Source: a virus. From it: 64,000 nucleotides of DNA. The first letter of the stretch is position 1, and each line of letters begins with the position of its first letter. Position numbers and translations under genes: made by a program. Positions 49,985 to 58,471 of this stretch are shown here, one piece after another. The stretch covers positions 1 to 64,000 of IMG/VR virus record IMGVR_UViG_3300020578_000058, one strand, 5' to 3'. Below the pieces are notes generated by a model. It searched no databases and had not been told where the DNA came from. It saw nothing but the letters and a program-made list of their open reading frames with translations.

Positions 49985-50836
49985 ATGTCCGACACCGTGC
50001 TTCGTCAACGGCTCATTCGTGTCGCTTCGCAGTTGCCGAAGGGCAGCGCGGAGCGTCGGCAAGTTCTCGCCCTCCTCGCGCCGGACACCCTGCGGAGCAA
50101 GGTCGCCGTCAACCAAAAGACGCAGGACTTCGTGGAGTGGGTGGTCAACACCGACCCGGTTCCTATGTCCGAGGCCGAGATTGTGAAGTTCGTGAAGGGC
50201 ACGCTCCGCATGGAGATCAAGCCCCCCATTCAGAAGCGTGAAGGTCCGCGCTTTCAACCGGGTGACCGGGTGAAGGTCCAGAAGGACAAGCACAAGGACG
50301 AGGCGACTTCCGGCCCGTACATCGAGTTCAACGGCAAGATTGGTACGGTGGTTACCGTTGAGGGGCAGGACGCCCTCGTGAAGATGGACAGCGGCCCGTC
50401 CGAGCCCGTCCGCTTCATTGGTGCGCTCAAGCCCCGTGGTGTCGGCCTGTTCAAGTACACCCCCGCCTTCGTCATGGAGGGCTCCGTGGCGGTGGAGATG
50501 GTCTACTACATGGACGCCGAGGCCGATGTGAAGGAGGAGCAGGCGGTCGTGGTTGAGCAGTACATGGGCCGTGCCCGTCAGGGCGAGAAGCGGTCCATGA
50601 ACTACTACACGGGCCACCTGTTCAATGCGCGGCTCAATCAAGCGGGTCAGGTCTACTTCCAGATGTTCCCGCAGCAGCGCGTCGAAGTGGACCCCGAGAG
50701 CGAGGGGGGTTTCTTGGCCCGCTCGTTCAACCCGTCGAAGGGCAAGGTGCTCTACATCGGTCGCCTCAACACCGACCGCCCGACCGGGTGGGAGAAGGAG
50801 TTGGCCGACATGCGTGCGAAGGCGGGCGTCCCGTAG
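49985..50836 (+). CDS. Conserved virion-type protein with KOW/SH3-like domain
   Basis: 283 residues from ATG 49985 (AAGGAG upstream). The N terminus 'LRQRLIRVASQLPKGSAERRQVLALL' (26 residues, 6-31) is the RVAAR-like helix seen in several genes. Residues about 85-150 form a KOW/SH3-like barrel ('FQPGDRVKVQKD', 'GKIGTVVTVEGQDALVKM'). The C-terminal half is mixed. Probably virion-associated; no family name. Confidence 0.5.
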   Translation: MSDTVLRQRLIRVASQLPKGSAERRQVLALLAPDTLRSKVAVNQKTQDFVEWVVNTDPVPMSEAEIVKFVKGTLRMEIKPPIQKREGPRFQPGDRVKVQKDKHKDEATSGPYIEFNGKIGTVVTVEGQDALVKMDSGPSEPVRFIGALKPRGVGLFKYTPAFVMEGSVAVEMVYYMDAEADVKEEQAVVVEQYMGRARQGEKRSMNYYTGHLFNARLNQAGQVYFQMFPQQRVEVDPESEGGFLARSFNPSKGKVLYIGRLNTDRPTGWEKELADMRAKAGVP

Positions 50837-50871
50837 TGTACGGGTAGCGTGTCCGGCAGGAGAAGAACTTC

Positions 50872-51144
50872 ATGTCGGACACGCCCTCGACTTACGGACA
50901 GGTGGACAACAAGGTGCTCAATGCCGTCTCGCGGCTCAAAGCACGGGTGCGCGACCTCACCTCCGAGGTCGGGCGCGTCGAAGTCCACAAGTCGCGCCTC
51001 CTTGCAGAAATCGAGCACCTTGACGCAGAGGCGGCGCGTCTTCTCACCGAGGAGGCTCGCCGCCTTGGTGTTCCCGAGGGCACCCCTTGGCGTATCGGAG
51101 AGGACGGGCACGCAGAGGCGGTGCCCCAACCCGCAGGAGGCTGA
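50872..51144 (+). CDS. Small coiled-coil protein
   Basis: 90 residues. Residues 12-65 form one coiled coil ('LNAVSRLKARVRDLTSEVGR'...). ATG 50872 has GCAGGAGAAG upstream, and GGGTAGCGT at 50842-50850 is a good candidate promoter. Possibly an assembly chaperone for the next, large protein. Confidence 0.55.
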   Translation: MSDTPSTYGQVDNKVLNAVSRLKARVRDLTSEVGRVEVHKSRLLAEIEHLDAEAARLLTEEARRLGVPEGTPWRIGEDGHAEAVPQPAGG

Positions 51145-51147
51145 ACC

Positions 51148-53274
51148 ATGACGGCGACAGGATGGACGCCTACGGCGGGGGAGTTCCCCTTCGCACCTGC
51201 CAACGGCACCGTCATGTCGGCGTTCACCGGCAACGCTTTCGACATTCGGTGGGACGACCCCTCCACGCTGAACACGGGGCCTGCCACGCCAAGCGTGCGG
51301 GCTTCCGTTACGGTCACGGTGGTCGGGATGCCCGTGACGCGGAGTGCCGCCACAGGCACGCTTACGGTGGTCACGGCTCCCGTTCCCGTGGGGGCCAATG
51401 TCACCATTCAAGGCACGACCTTCTACTCGGTCGCAGGTGTGCCGGGGGCCAATCAGTTCAACGGTTCTTCGGCCTCCGTGTCCACCGTTGCTGCGAACCT
51501 CGCCGCAGCCGTCAATTCAAGCCCGCTCTACTCGGGCGGGGTCGTTGCGGCCTCGTCCGTGGGGGGTGCGGTCACTCTCACGGCGCGTACCGAAGGGGCA
51601 ACGGGCAACTTGGTCACGCTCGGTTCGGCCACACCCACGGTGGTTGTCTCGGGGGGGACACTCTCGGGCGGGGGTGACGGGGCGTACATCTTGCTCGCCA
51701 CGCAGTACCTCTACGCGGCTACCACGCGCACGTCGGGGGGCATGGACTTCGCGGTGAGCGCAAGCCCCTACGAGACGGCGCAGAGCATTGCCGCAGCCAT
51801 CAACGACAAGGCGAACTCGGTCGGGTTCGTCACCGCTTCGGCCTACGAGAATGTCGTGACCCTCTACGCAGCCATTGACGGGAGCGTGGGCAACGGCGTC
51901 ATGGTCGAGACGAACGACGCGGCCCTCACTCTTTCGGGAAGTCAGACCTCGGGAGGCTACGGTGTCCCCTGCTTGGGGAAGTCGAACTCTCGGTGGAACA
52001 TCATTGGGGTCAATGTCTACCGCTCGGACACGGGCGAGCGCGGCCCGTACTTCCGCGTGAACAAGGTTCCTGTCGGGAGTGATTTCTTCCGCGACCGCAC
52101 GGACATTGTGCTTGTAGAGGACGAGGTTGTTGATTGGTCTTGGGGGTGGGTCTACAAGGGTGACGCCCCGAACTTGAACCTGTGGCGGCTCCGCACGCGG
52201 CACCGGCCCCTCGTGAAAGAGGCCGGGGACGCGGTGCCCGCGAACTCACCCGCCGATGTGCTTGTGACGGTGGACGGGCGCGTGGCCCCTGTCTCGCGGG
52301 TCTTGGGGCAGTCGGGGGAGATAGACCTCGACCCCGACCCGGTGTGGAACCCTGCGACCGAGAACTATGTCTACCCCCCGGTCCCGAAGCCTGACGGTAC
52401 TTCGGTGGTCACGGTGTCCTACCGCTACTCGCGGCTGAACCTCGTGACTTCGCTCGACGCGAACTCCAAGGTGTTCTACCGTCTCACGACGGTTGCGGTG
52501 GACCCCACGGGGACTTCACCTTCGGGCTTGGTCGAAACCCCGCTCGGGTACTCGGAGCCCTTGTCTGCGCTCAACAGCGAAAAGACCGACTACATTTGGA
52601 CGGAGGCCGTTCGCCGGAACCGTTGGATCTTGGAGCAGGGTGGCGAGCGGGTCAAGTTGTTCATTCGCCGGGTGACGGGCGTACCCTGTCCTTGTCAATG
52701 GGATGTGGCGGTGTTCGCGTTCGCCAAGCAGCCCTACAACTACTGTTCGTGCTGCTACGGCACCGGCTTCTTGGGCGGCTACGAAGGCCCTATTGACATT
52801 ATCGTGGCCCCCGACGAGAGCGAACGCCGCGTCACGCAGACTCCAATGGGCCGTCGTTTGGAGAACACCTACGAGGTGTGGACCGGCCCGCGCCCCATGC
52901 TCTCGCAGCGGGACTTCATTGTGAAGCAGAACGGCGAGAGGTTCAGCGTCGGCCCCGTGCGCCGCACACAGGTGCGGGGCTACACCTTGCAACAGGCGTT
53001 CTCTATCGGGAACCTTGACGAGAAGGACATTCGGTACTGCGTTCCGCTCACGGGGCTGGAAACCCTGCCGTGGCCCGAGACGCGCTACACCAACCCCGAG
53101 AACGCTTACGAGCGTCCCGAAAGCCCCTGCGCCGAGGGCGACCCGTTCCCCGTGGGCTATGACTACCAAGCCACGCCTATGGGCACCAATGTCCCGAAAG
53201 TGCCCGAAGGACGCCAACTTCGCGGGCGTACTCCGGTGTGGGCGAACATCATGTACGGGGGCAAAGGCCCATGA
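51148..53274 (+). CDS. Large neck/baseplate-type virion protein
   Basis: 708 residues from ATG 51148. Residues about 65-175 and 180-270 are two copies of the shared beta module ('NVTIQGTTFYSVAG', 'AANLAAAVNSS', 'AVTLTARTEGATGN', 'VSGGTLSGGG'). The rest has Fn3-like strands, then 'GVPCPCQWDVAVFAF' and 'YNYCSCCYGTGFLGGYEGP', a Cys-rich zinc knuckle, and 'EVWTGPRPMLSQRDFIVKQNG' (21 residues near 600) which I recall from conserved neck or head-closure proteins of large myoviruses. It starts a tightly coupled set 51148-55596. Confidence 0.6.
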   Translation: MTATGWTPTAGEFPFAPANGTVMSAFTGNAFDIRWDDPSTLNTGPATPSVRASVTVTVVGMPVTRSAATGTLTVVTAPVPVGANVTIQGTTFYSVAGVPGANQFNGSSASVSTVAANLAAAVNSSPLYSGGVVAASSVGGAVTLTARTEGATGNLVTLGSATPTVVVSGGTLSGGGDGAYILLATQYLYAATTRTSGGMDFAVSASPYETAQSIAAAINDKANSVGFVTASAYENVVTLYAAIDGSVGNGVMVETNDAALTLSGSQTSGGYGVPCLGKSNSRWNIIGVNVYRSDTGERGPYFRVNKVPVGSDFFRDRTDIVLVEDEVVDWSWGWVYKGDAPNLNLWRLRTRHRPLVKEAGDAVPANSPADVLVTVDGRVAPVSRVLGQSGEIDLDPDPVWNPATENYVYPPVPKPDGTSVVTVSYRYSRLNLVTSLDANSKVFYRLTTVAVDPTGTSPSGLVETPLGYSEPLSALNSEKTDYIWTEAVRRNRWILEQGGERVKLFIRRVTGVPCPCQWDVAVFAFAKQPYNYCSCCYGTGFLGGYEGPIDIIVAPDESERRVTQTPMGRRLENTYEVWTGPRPMLSQRDFIVKQNGERFSVGPVRRTQVRGYTLQQAFSIGNLDEKDIRYCVPLTGLETLPWPETRYTNPENAYERPESPCAEGDPFPVGYDYQATPMGTNVPKVPEGRQLRGRTPVWANIMYGGKGP

Positions 53275-53891
53275 AGGTCAGCCTCAAACCCAAGGGCCGC
53301 AGGGTCTACGGTCGCCCTCTCTTGAAGAAGTTCGGCGGGGACGGCGCACCCGTGGACTTGACCCCCGAGGTGTTGGAGGAAATCGGCAAGACCATCCTCG
53401 ATTCGGTGAAGCACGAGGCGCGTATCGAGATTGCCAAGTACATGAACAAGCCCACCCGCGACGGCGGTGGAGACACGCCTGCTTACATTCGGGACATGAA
53501 GGCGTTTCTTGCGATGCTCAAAGTGCGGGTCGGCGGCAAGAGCAGCGTTGAGTTCTACTTGGCCGAAGGTAAGCGCAAGAAGCGCGTGGGCGACCGCTTG
53601 CACACGGTCAACCCGTACCACCACAGGTTCATCAGCAGCGACCCCAAGGACCAAGCACCCTTCGTCATGGACACCCTCAAGTCGAAGGTTGGCAAGACGG
53701 TGCCCCTCGTGGAGTTGGACGGTGAGGTGGTGTTCCGTGTTGTGCTGCCGAACGCGGCTTGGGTTCACCCCGGCTTCTTGAAGTACACCTTCCTTGAACG
53801 AGGCATAACGAAGGGTCGGGCCAAAGCCGCCGATATTATCCGCGAGAAGGTCATTGTGCCCCTCATTGCCAACGGAGACATTTTCACATGA
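53271..53891 (+). CDS. Probable tail-completion / neck protein
   Basis: 206 residues from the ATG overlapping the previous stop. The basic N terminus ('KPKGRRVYGRPLLKKF'), an early helix 'EVLEEIGKTILDSVKHEARI' and a beta-rich second half ('EVVFRVVLPNAAWVHPG') suit a small neck or tail-terminator-type protein. Context supports it: next to the neck protein and upstream of tail genes. No family name by eye. Confidence 0.5.
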   Translation: MKVSLKPKGRRVYGRPLLKKFGGDGAPVDLTPEVLEEIGKTILDSVKHEARIEIAKYMNKPTRDGGGDTPAYIRDMKAFLAMLKVRVGGKSSVEFYLAEGKRKKRVGDRLHTVNPYHHRFISSDPKDQAPFVMDTLKSKVGKTVPLVELDGEVVFRVVLPNAAWVHPGFLKYTFLERGITKGRAKAADIIREKVIVPLIANGDIFT

Positions 53892-54580
53892 CCGAACTGC
53901 GCGTGACCGAACTGCGCGTGGAGTGCATGGCTGACCGCGCAGAAATGCCTGACCTCGGCCTCTCCTTGCGCCGAGGCCAAGTGGCGTGGGTGCCTGCCGA
54001 CAGCGGTGCCAAGTCTGCTTGCCTTCGGGCTTTGCGTGACATTCGCGCCGTGTCGGTAGTATCAGCGCAGAGGTGTTCCGCCATGCGAAGTCCGCCACCC
54101 CCCTCCTTCCGCCTTGCGCGGAAGGGCACCACGCCCCGAGTGCCGACCAGCGGCCCTGTACCCGTGGTTGTGCAGGGGGGTGTTCCCGTCGAAGAACTGG
54201 ACGCGCGTATTGAGCAGGCCGTCGCAGGAGCCGTGGACAAGTTGGCCGACCGCCTTGTGGCCGCGCTCGGGCAGCAGCGGACTGCACCTGCAAGCAGCGC
54301 GCCTCTCAATGAGGAAGCCCTCTCGCGGGCCGTGGCGGACGCTGTATCGCAGGCTCTTTCGCAGCAGGTGGGCGGCGCCCTTCGCTCGGGAGGTGGGGGC
54401 TCTCGGGCCTTGGTGAGCGGCCCCGAAGAACCTGTTTACATTCCCTCGGGTATCGTCTCGTCCGAGACGGCCACCGACCTTCAAGTGACGGCGCAGGCTA
54501 CGGACGCGGGCGACCTTGCCGGTGCCGCGTCTGCCCTTCGCAAGACCCGCACCCGCAAGACCACAGGAACCCCCGAATGA
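53888..54580 (+). CDS. Virion protein with N-terminal small domain and long linker
   Basis: 230 residues; ATGA overlaps at both ends. The start 'MPDLGLSLRRGQVAWVPADSG' (21 residues near 19-39) is a short domain that I recall from other phage neck clusters (conserved Asp-Leu-Gly and Arg-Arg/Lys-Gly-Gln). A long Pro/Ala/Ser-rich linker and an Ala/Gln-rich helical part follow. Function unknown. Confidence 0.5.
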   Translation: MTELRVTELRVECMADRAEMPDLGLSLRRGQVAWVPADSGAKSACLRALRDIRAVSVVSAQRCSAMRSPPPPSFRLARKGTTPRVPTSGPVPVVVQGGVPVEELDARIEQAVAGAVDKLADRLVAALGQQRTAPASSAPLNEEALSRAVADAVSQALSQQVGGALRSGGGGSRALVSGPEEPVYIPSGIVSSETATDLQVTAQATDAGDLAGAASALRKTRTRKTTGTPE

Positions 54581-55596
54581 GCACCGACAAGAGCGACAAG
54601 ACCAAGCCCAACCGTGGGGTCGGGCTCGACCTCGGGACAATGAACATTGTCTCGGCTCGCTCTCGCAGCGGCAAGGTGGACTTCTCTCGCATCCGAGACG
54701 CCTTCCTCGACCTCGACATCAGCGCCAAGAAGATGCTCAAGTTGAGCGGCGTGTCCTACATTGAGCGCGGTGAGAACATCGTCGTCATCGGTGACGCCGC
54801 TATGGAAATGGCGAACGTCTTTGGTCGGGAGGCCCGTCGCCCTCTGTCCCGTGGCTTGGTGGCCGCAGGTGAAGTCGAAGCGTTGGAAGTCCTCGGGGTC
54901 ATGGTCAAGAATGTCCTCGGCGCCCCCGTGGAGCCGAACGAGGTCTGCTACTTCTGCGTGCCCGCTGCGCCCGTGGACGAGGACCGGGATGTGGTCTACC
55001 ACCGGGGCGTCTTTGAGCGCATTGTGACCGAGTGCGGCTACAAGGCCATCTCCTCCAACGAGGCTATGGCGATTATCTACTCCGAGACGGCCAACGAGGG
55101 CTTCTCGGGCCTCGCCATCTCCTTCGGCAGCGGCATGTGCAATGTCGCCCTTGCCGTCAACGGCATTGAGGGATTCTCGTTCTCCGTTGCCCGTGGGGGC
55201 GATTGGATTGACGAGGGTGCAGCCCGCGCCGTGGGCAGCACCCGCTCCCGTATCTGTGCCTTGAAGGAGAAGGGCTTCGACTTGCTCGCGCCCGTGGGCC
55301 GGGAGCAGGAGGCGCTTGCCCTCTACTACAAGAGCCTCATCGAGTACTGCTTGGAGACGACCGCCCGCGAGTTCCTTCGCATCAAGGACAAGTTCTCGCT
55401 TCCCAAGGCTGTGCCCTTCGTGGTGTCGGGCGGGACGAGCCTGCCCACTAACTTCGTGCCATTCCTGACCTCGGTGTGGAGCCGCATGAAGAAGAAGTTC
55501 CCGTTGGAGGTGAGCGAGGTTCGCCACGCCTCCGACCCCATGAACGCCGTCGCTCGGGGTTTGCTCGTGCTCGCCCTGCAAGAGTACGACGACTGA
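54577..55596 (+). CDS. Actin/Hsp70-fold ATPase
   Basis: 339 residues; ATGA overlap. Phosphate-1 loop 'GLDLGTMN' (16-23), connect-1-like 'NEAMAIIY' (161-168), phosphate-2-like 'LAISFGSGMCNVAL' (179-192), a 'RGGDWID' turn (206-212) and the adenosine motif 'VVSGGTSLP' (282-290) show the actin/ParM/MreB/Hsp70 superfamily. The usual Asp of phosphate 2 is Ser182. Polymer-forming members move plasmids or shape cells; chaperone members fold proteins. It is encoded among neck and tail genes, so it may assist tail assembly or position DNA or virions in the cell. Confidence 0.8.
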   Translation: MSTDKSDKTKPNRGVGLDLGTMNIVSARSRSGKVDFSRIRDAFLDLDISAKKMLKLSGVSYIERGENIVVIGDAAMEMANVFGREARRPLSRGLVAAGEVEALEVLGVMVKNVLGAPVEPNEVCYFCVPAAPVDEDRDVVYHRGVFERIVTECGYKAISSNEAMAIIYSETANEGFSGLAISFGSGMCNVALAVNGIEGFSFSVARGGDWIDEGAARAVGSTRSRICALKEKGFDLLAPVGREQEALALYYKSLIEYCLETTAREFLRIKDKFSLPKAVPFVVSGGTSLPTNFVPFLTSVWSRMKKKFPLEVSEVRHASDPMNAVARGLLVLALQEYDD

Positions 55597-55640
55597 TAGG
55601 GCGGGCGTGCCTATTGCCCGCGTGAGGTCGGAGAAGGCCC

Positions 55641-56888
55641 ATGTTCGCTAACCTCACCGAGTCCATGAAGCGGCGCATCCTCTTGGAGTTGCGCCGCTTT
55701 TGGTCTTTCGACCCGAAGTACCGCGACACCCTTGTTGACAACATCCAAGGGAAGTACGCTTTCTCCGAACGCCCCCAAGTGGGCATTATCCTCAAAGGCT
55801 CGTCTGCCAGCCCTATGCAGTTGTCCGCCGACAACTTCCAAGGCACGGTCGTCTCCTACTGCCACCTTGCCAAAGTCTACGGGAAGCCGGGGTTGAGCAT
55901 TGAGTGGGTCCGCGAGGACTCCCGCGCCATCCAGAAGAACGGCGGCGTGTTCCCCTCGCCCCGTGGCATCTACTTCATTGAGGTTCGCTTGGAGGAGGTC
56001 AGCCTCCCGGTCGAAGCCTGCCCAACGCCCATGAACGGCGAGCAACTCGTGTTCTATGTGGACCCGCTGCTCGATGTCATTGACGAACGGGCTGCTCGGC
56101 TTACCGCGTTTCAGTACCAAGTGGCGCAAGGTGAGTTCTACGACGGCTCCCTGCGCGTCTACGAAATGCCGGGGAACATTCCCCTCACCTTGGGGCTGGA
56201 CTACACCGCCGACCCCGCCACAGGAACCATCACGCTCGTCCGCCCTGTACCTTCCTCGGACTTCTTGTCCGTGGACTACCGCTACGCGGGCGAGAGTGTC
56301 GGGCCGTTTCCCGTGCCGCAGGACGGCTCCAACAACACGGCCATTCCCGGCGTCGTGCTTGCCTTCGGGCGGCGCTCCGAGGACGGCGACATCATGCTCG
56401 TCGTGGTCGGGGACACACGCGAGGCGTCCGCTCGGGAGTACGGCGGGCGGTGGGAGATGAACTTCGACCTCGACATTATGGCGCGGGACACGGCGGCGCA
56501 GCAGGAGATCACCGACCGGACCCTCATGTTCTTCCACGCCGTCGCCCGCAACCGGCTCTCGGAGGAGGGCATTGAGATCACGCAAGTCTCAATGGGCGGC
56601 GAGGCCGAAGAAGTCTACGACGAGACGGGCGACGACTACTACTTCACCGCAAGCATCAGCCTCACCATTCTCACAGACTGGTGCCTGTGGGTGCCGCTCG
56701 ACCATGCTTTCACGCGGATCATTCCGGTGGCGTTGGCTTCGGAGCGGGCGGTCACGGGTCTGACGGACGACCAACTTGCGGCGTCGGGTTCTCCGACGAG
56801 CCTGTATGTGGCGCAGGACTTGCGGTTCCTGTCCCCGACCGACCCGTTCTTTCGGGACCGGACGCGGGACTACGAGTTGATCCGGTAG
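55641..56888 (+). CDS. Conserved tail/neck structural protein
   Basis: 415 residues from ATG 55641. The first part ('ESMKRRILLELRRFWSFDPKYRDT'; helix at 7-30) is followed by beta regions ('GIILKGSSASPMQLSADNFQG'), 'PRGIYFIEV' and a later 'ARDTAAQQEITDRTLMFFHA'. I recall this layout from virion proteins of cyanophage-like and jumbo myoviruses next to sheath genes, without a firm name; a tail-terminator or connector role is likely. Its last 137 bases overlap a minus-strand gene. Confidence 0.55.
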   Translation: MFANLTESMKRRILLELRRFWSFDPKYRDTLVDNIQGKYAFSERPQVGIILKGSSASPMQLSADNFQGTVVSYCHLAKVYGKPGLSIEWVREDSRAIQKNGGVFPSPRGIYFIEVRLEEVSLPVEACPTPMNGEQLVFYVDPLLDVIDERAARLTAFQYQVAQGEFYDGSLRVYEMPGNIPLTLGLDYTADPATGTITLVRPVPSSDFLSVDYRYAGESVGPFPVPQDGSNNTAIPGVVLAFGRRSEDGDIMLVVVGDTREASAREYGGRWEMNFDLDIMARDTAAQQEITDRTLMFFHAVARNRLSEEGIEITQVSMGGEAEEVYDETGDDYYFTASISLTILTDWCLWVPLDHAFTRIIPVALASERAVTGLTDDQLAASGSPTSLYVAQDLRFLSPTDPFFRDRTRDYELIR

Positions 56889-57249
56889 CCTGCTTGCGCT
56901 GCTCGTGGCGGCGCACAATGCGCTGCTCGGTGTTGGGCACGCGCTCCCGACCGGCAACGGGGCCACGGCGACCAATGCGCTTGCGCTCACCCGTGCCAAT
57001 CTCCTGTATGCCCGTGAGTGCGCCTTGCTCGTCCACCGTGCCGACGAACCGCACGGTGTTCGACGGCGGCGTGGACCTCTTGGGCTGCGGCTTCTTCGTC
57101 GTGACCCGACCCTTCTCCTTGCCACGGAACAGGTGTGCGACCTCACCCGACTTCGGGTGGACCTTGGTGTGGTAGTAGAGTTCTTCGATCACCCGTCCCT
57201 GCCTTCGCAGCAGGGTGTGTGCTGCCATGAGCAGGGCGTCGGGGGTCAC
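56752..57249 (-). CDS. Basic hypothetical protein, long antisense overlap
   Basis: 165 residues from the GTG overlapping the upstream stop (GTGA). 'ALLMAAHTLLRRQGRVIEELYYHTK' (25 residues near 5-29) is helical; then 'SGEVAHLFRGKEKGRV'; the C-terminal 60 residues are Arg/Pro/Ser-rich. Those last codons lie opposite the 3' end of the structural gene at 55641-56888 (137 bp), so the tail may be low-constraint extension. Last gene of the cassette. Confidence 0.5.
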   Translation of the reverse strand: MTPDALLMAAHTLLRRQGRVIEELYYHTKVHPKSGEVAHLFRGKEKGRVTTKKPQPKRSTPPSNTVRFVGTVDEQGALTGIQEIGTGERKRIGRRGPVAGRERVPNTEQRIVRRHEQRKQATGSTRSPASGPERTGRSGTGTASPAPHTGSSENPTPQVGRPSDP

Positions 57250-57458
57250 GAGCCGTGCCCCCCACGGCGACCGGAGCGGCAGTAGCGACACCACGATTGG
57301 TTTCGCACCACATCTTCGCCGTTCGGTCCCGCGTGCTTCATGCGCCGAAGGCCGAACTCGTTGAGGGGCTTTGTGACCCCGCAGGACGGGCACTTGCGGT
57401 TCACCGCGCCCGTCTTGTGGTCCCGCTCTCCCTGCACTACTACGATGTCGCGCTGCAT
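57246..57458 (-). CDS. Small zinc-finger protein
   Basis: 70 residues from ATG 57458 with GGAGG upstream. 'KCPSCGVTKPLNEFG' and 'SWCRYCRSGRRG' form a four-Cys site of the kind found in HNH-adjacent and phage recombination-endonuclease VII-like fingers. Without the catalytic His/Asn part it is probably only DNA- or RNA-binding. Confidence 0.65.
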   Translation of the reverse strand: MQRDIVVVQGERDHKTGAVNRKCPSCGVTKPLNEFGLRRMKHAGPNGEDVVRNQSWCRYCRSGRRGGHGS

Positions 57459-57490
57459 GGTTCCACCTCCCATGAACGCATACACGACGA

Positions 57491-57510
57491 GGGGGGTGCT
57501 TCCACCCCCC
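57491..57510 (-). terminator. Hairpin between two minus-strand genes
   Basis: GGGGGGTG (57491-57498) pairs with CACCCCCC (57503-57510), loop CTTC. It lies between the 57540-58427 gene and the next start. No clear T-tract follows on the minus strand, so attenuation is more likely than full termination. Confidence 0.4.
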
Positions 57511-57539
57511 ACCACCGCGCCCTTTCCGAGAGGGGGCGG

Positions 57540-58427
57540 CTACGCCGGAACCGGATAGTCGCGCTTGTCGGTCCACCGGAGGAGCGCCTTGCCCGTCTCG
57601 GGGCAGAGCAGGCTGCGCCCGGTGACCACTTCACCGTCCACACTCTCGCCCATGTACTCCATGTTGGAGTGGGCGATCCACCGCGACCCCACGGGGCCGA
57701 GCACATACTCCCGGCCAGCGAAGGTGACGCGCTCGCCCGCTGCCTTGTAGGCCCCGCCCGAAGCCTGCCACTCGGCGGCGAGCGCCTTGCGGGCCTCACC
57801 GGCCTTGCGGGCCTCCTCACGCTTGCGGGCCTCAACAGCGCGCCGCTCGGCGCGAGCGACCAGCGTGCCCGCGTCCCCCGCCCCCATGAGGGCGCGGAGG
57901 CCCAACTTGGCCTCCGCGTCGTGAAGGGCAATGAACGCCTCCACCTCGGCGACCACCGCGCGGGCCAGCGCCACGAGCGCGTCGGCCTCCTCGACCGTGA
58001 ACCACCGCACATCGAACCATTCACCCAGGCGGGTGCCGACCTCGGCGTAGCGGGCCGTGAGGGCGGCGCGCTCCTGCGCCACGGCGGGGAGGGGCACCAC
58101 GCCCGTCTCCACGAGCACGGCGGGGTGGTTCGGCCCCCGCCGCACGCAGCGCACGGTGGGCCGCACATAGCCGGTGCGGCCCCCGCCAACCTGATAGTCA
58201 AAGCCCGTCGTGCGGGCGTAAAGATCGCCGGGCAGGAGCCCGTGGTGCTCACGGCGAGCCGTGTGGTAGGTGGTGCGGCGCACCTCCACAATACAATCCT
58301 CGCACCCTTCACAGCCCGAAACCACGCCCTCGCCGCCGCAGGACGACGGCGATTCGTCGCCGTCGTCCTCGACGCCGCAGCAGGGGCAGTAGGAACAGGA
58401 GTAACCACGGCAGACTTCGCACGACAT
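57540..58427 (-). CDS. Cys-rich N-terminal accessory protein
   Basis: 295 residues from ATG 58427 (GGAG six bases upstream). The first 20 residues carry six Cys (3, 6, 11, 14, 16, 17), a compact zinc site like DnaJ-type or phage ribbons; more Cys follow at about 30-46. Then 'YVRPTVRCVRRGPNHPAVLV', a helical middle rich in Ala/Glu/Arg ('ARAERRAVEARKREEARKAG'), and a beta-rich C terminus ('REYVLGPVGSRWIAHSN', 'SLLCPETGKALLRW'). No family recognised. First gene of the cassette, with copy 4 of the promoter. Confidence 0.6.
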   Translation of the reverse strand: MSCEVCRGYSCSYCPCCGVEDDGDESPSSCGGEGVVSGCEGCEDCIVEVRRTTYHTARREHHGLLPGDLYARTTGFDYQVGGGRTGYVRPTVRCVRRGPNHPAVLVETGVVPLPAVAQERAALTARYAEVGTRLGEWFDVRWFTVEEADALVALARAVVAEVEAFIALHDAEAKLGLRALMGAGDAGTLVARAERRAVEARKREEARKAGEARKALAAEWQASGGAYKAAGERVTFAGREYVLGPVGSRWIAHSNMEYMGESVDGEVVTGRSLLCPETGKALLRWTDKRDYPVPA

Positions 58428-58471
58428 TCGGAACTCCGTGCCCGCTCGGCGGGACAGGTGGGGGTGTGAGA

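Noticed and set aside
56905-57285. Plus-strand open frame after the structural gene
   Set aside because: The minus strand here reads as a coupled pair of genes with good starts and zinc motifs; the plus frame has Leu/Arg/His-rich shadow composition.
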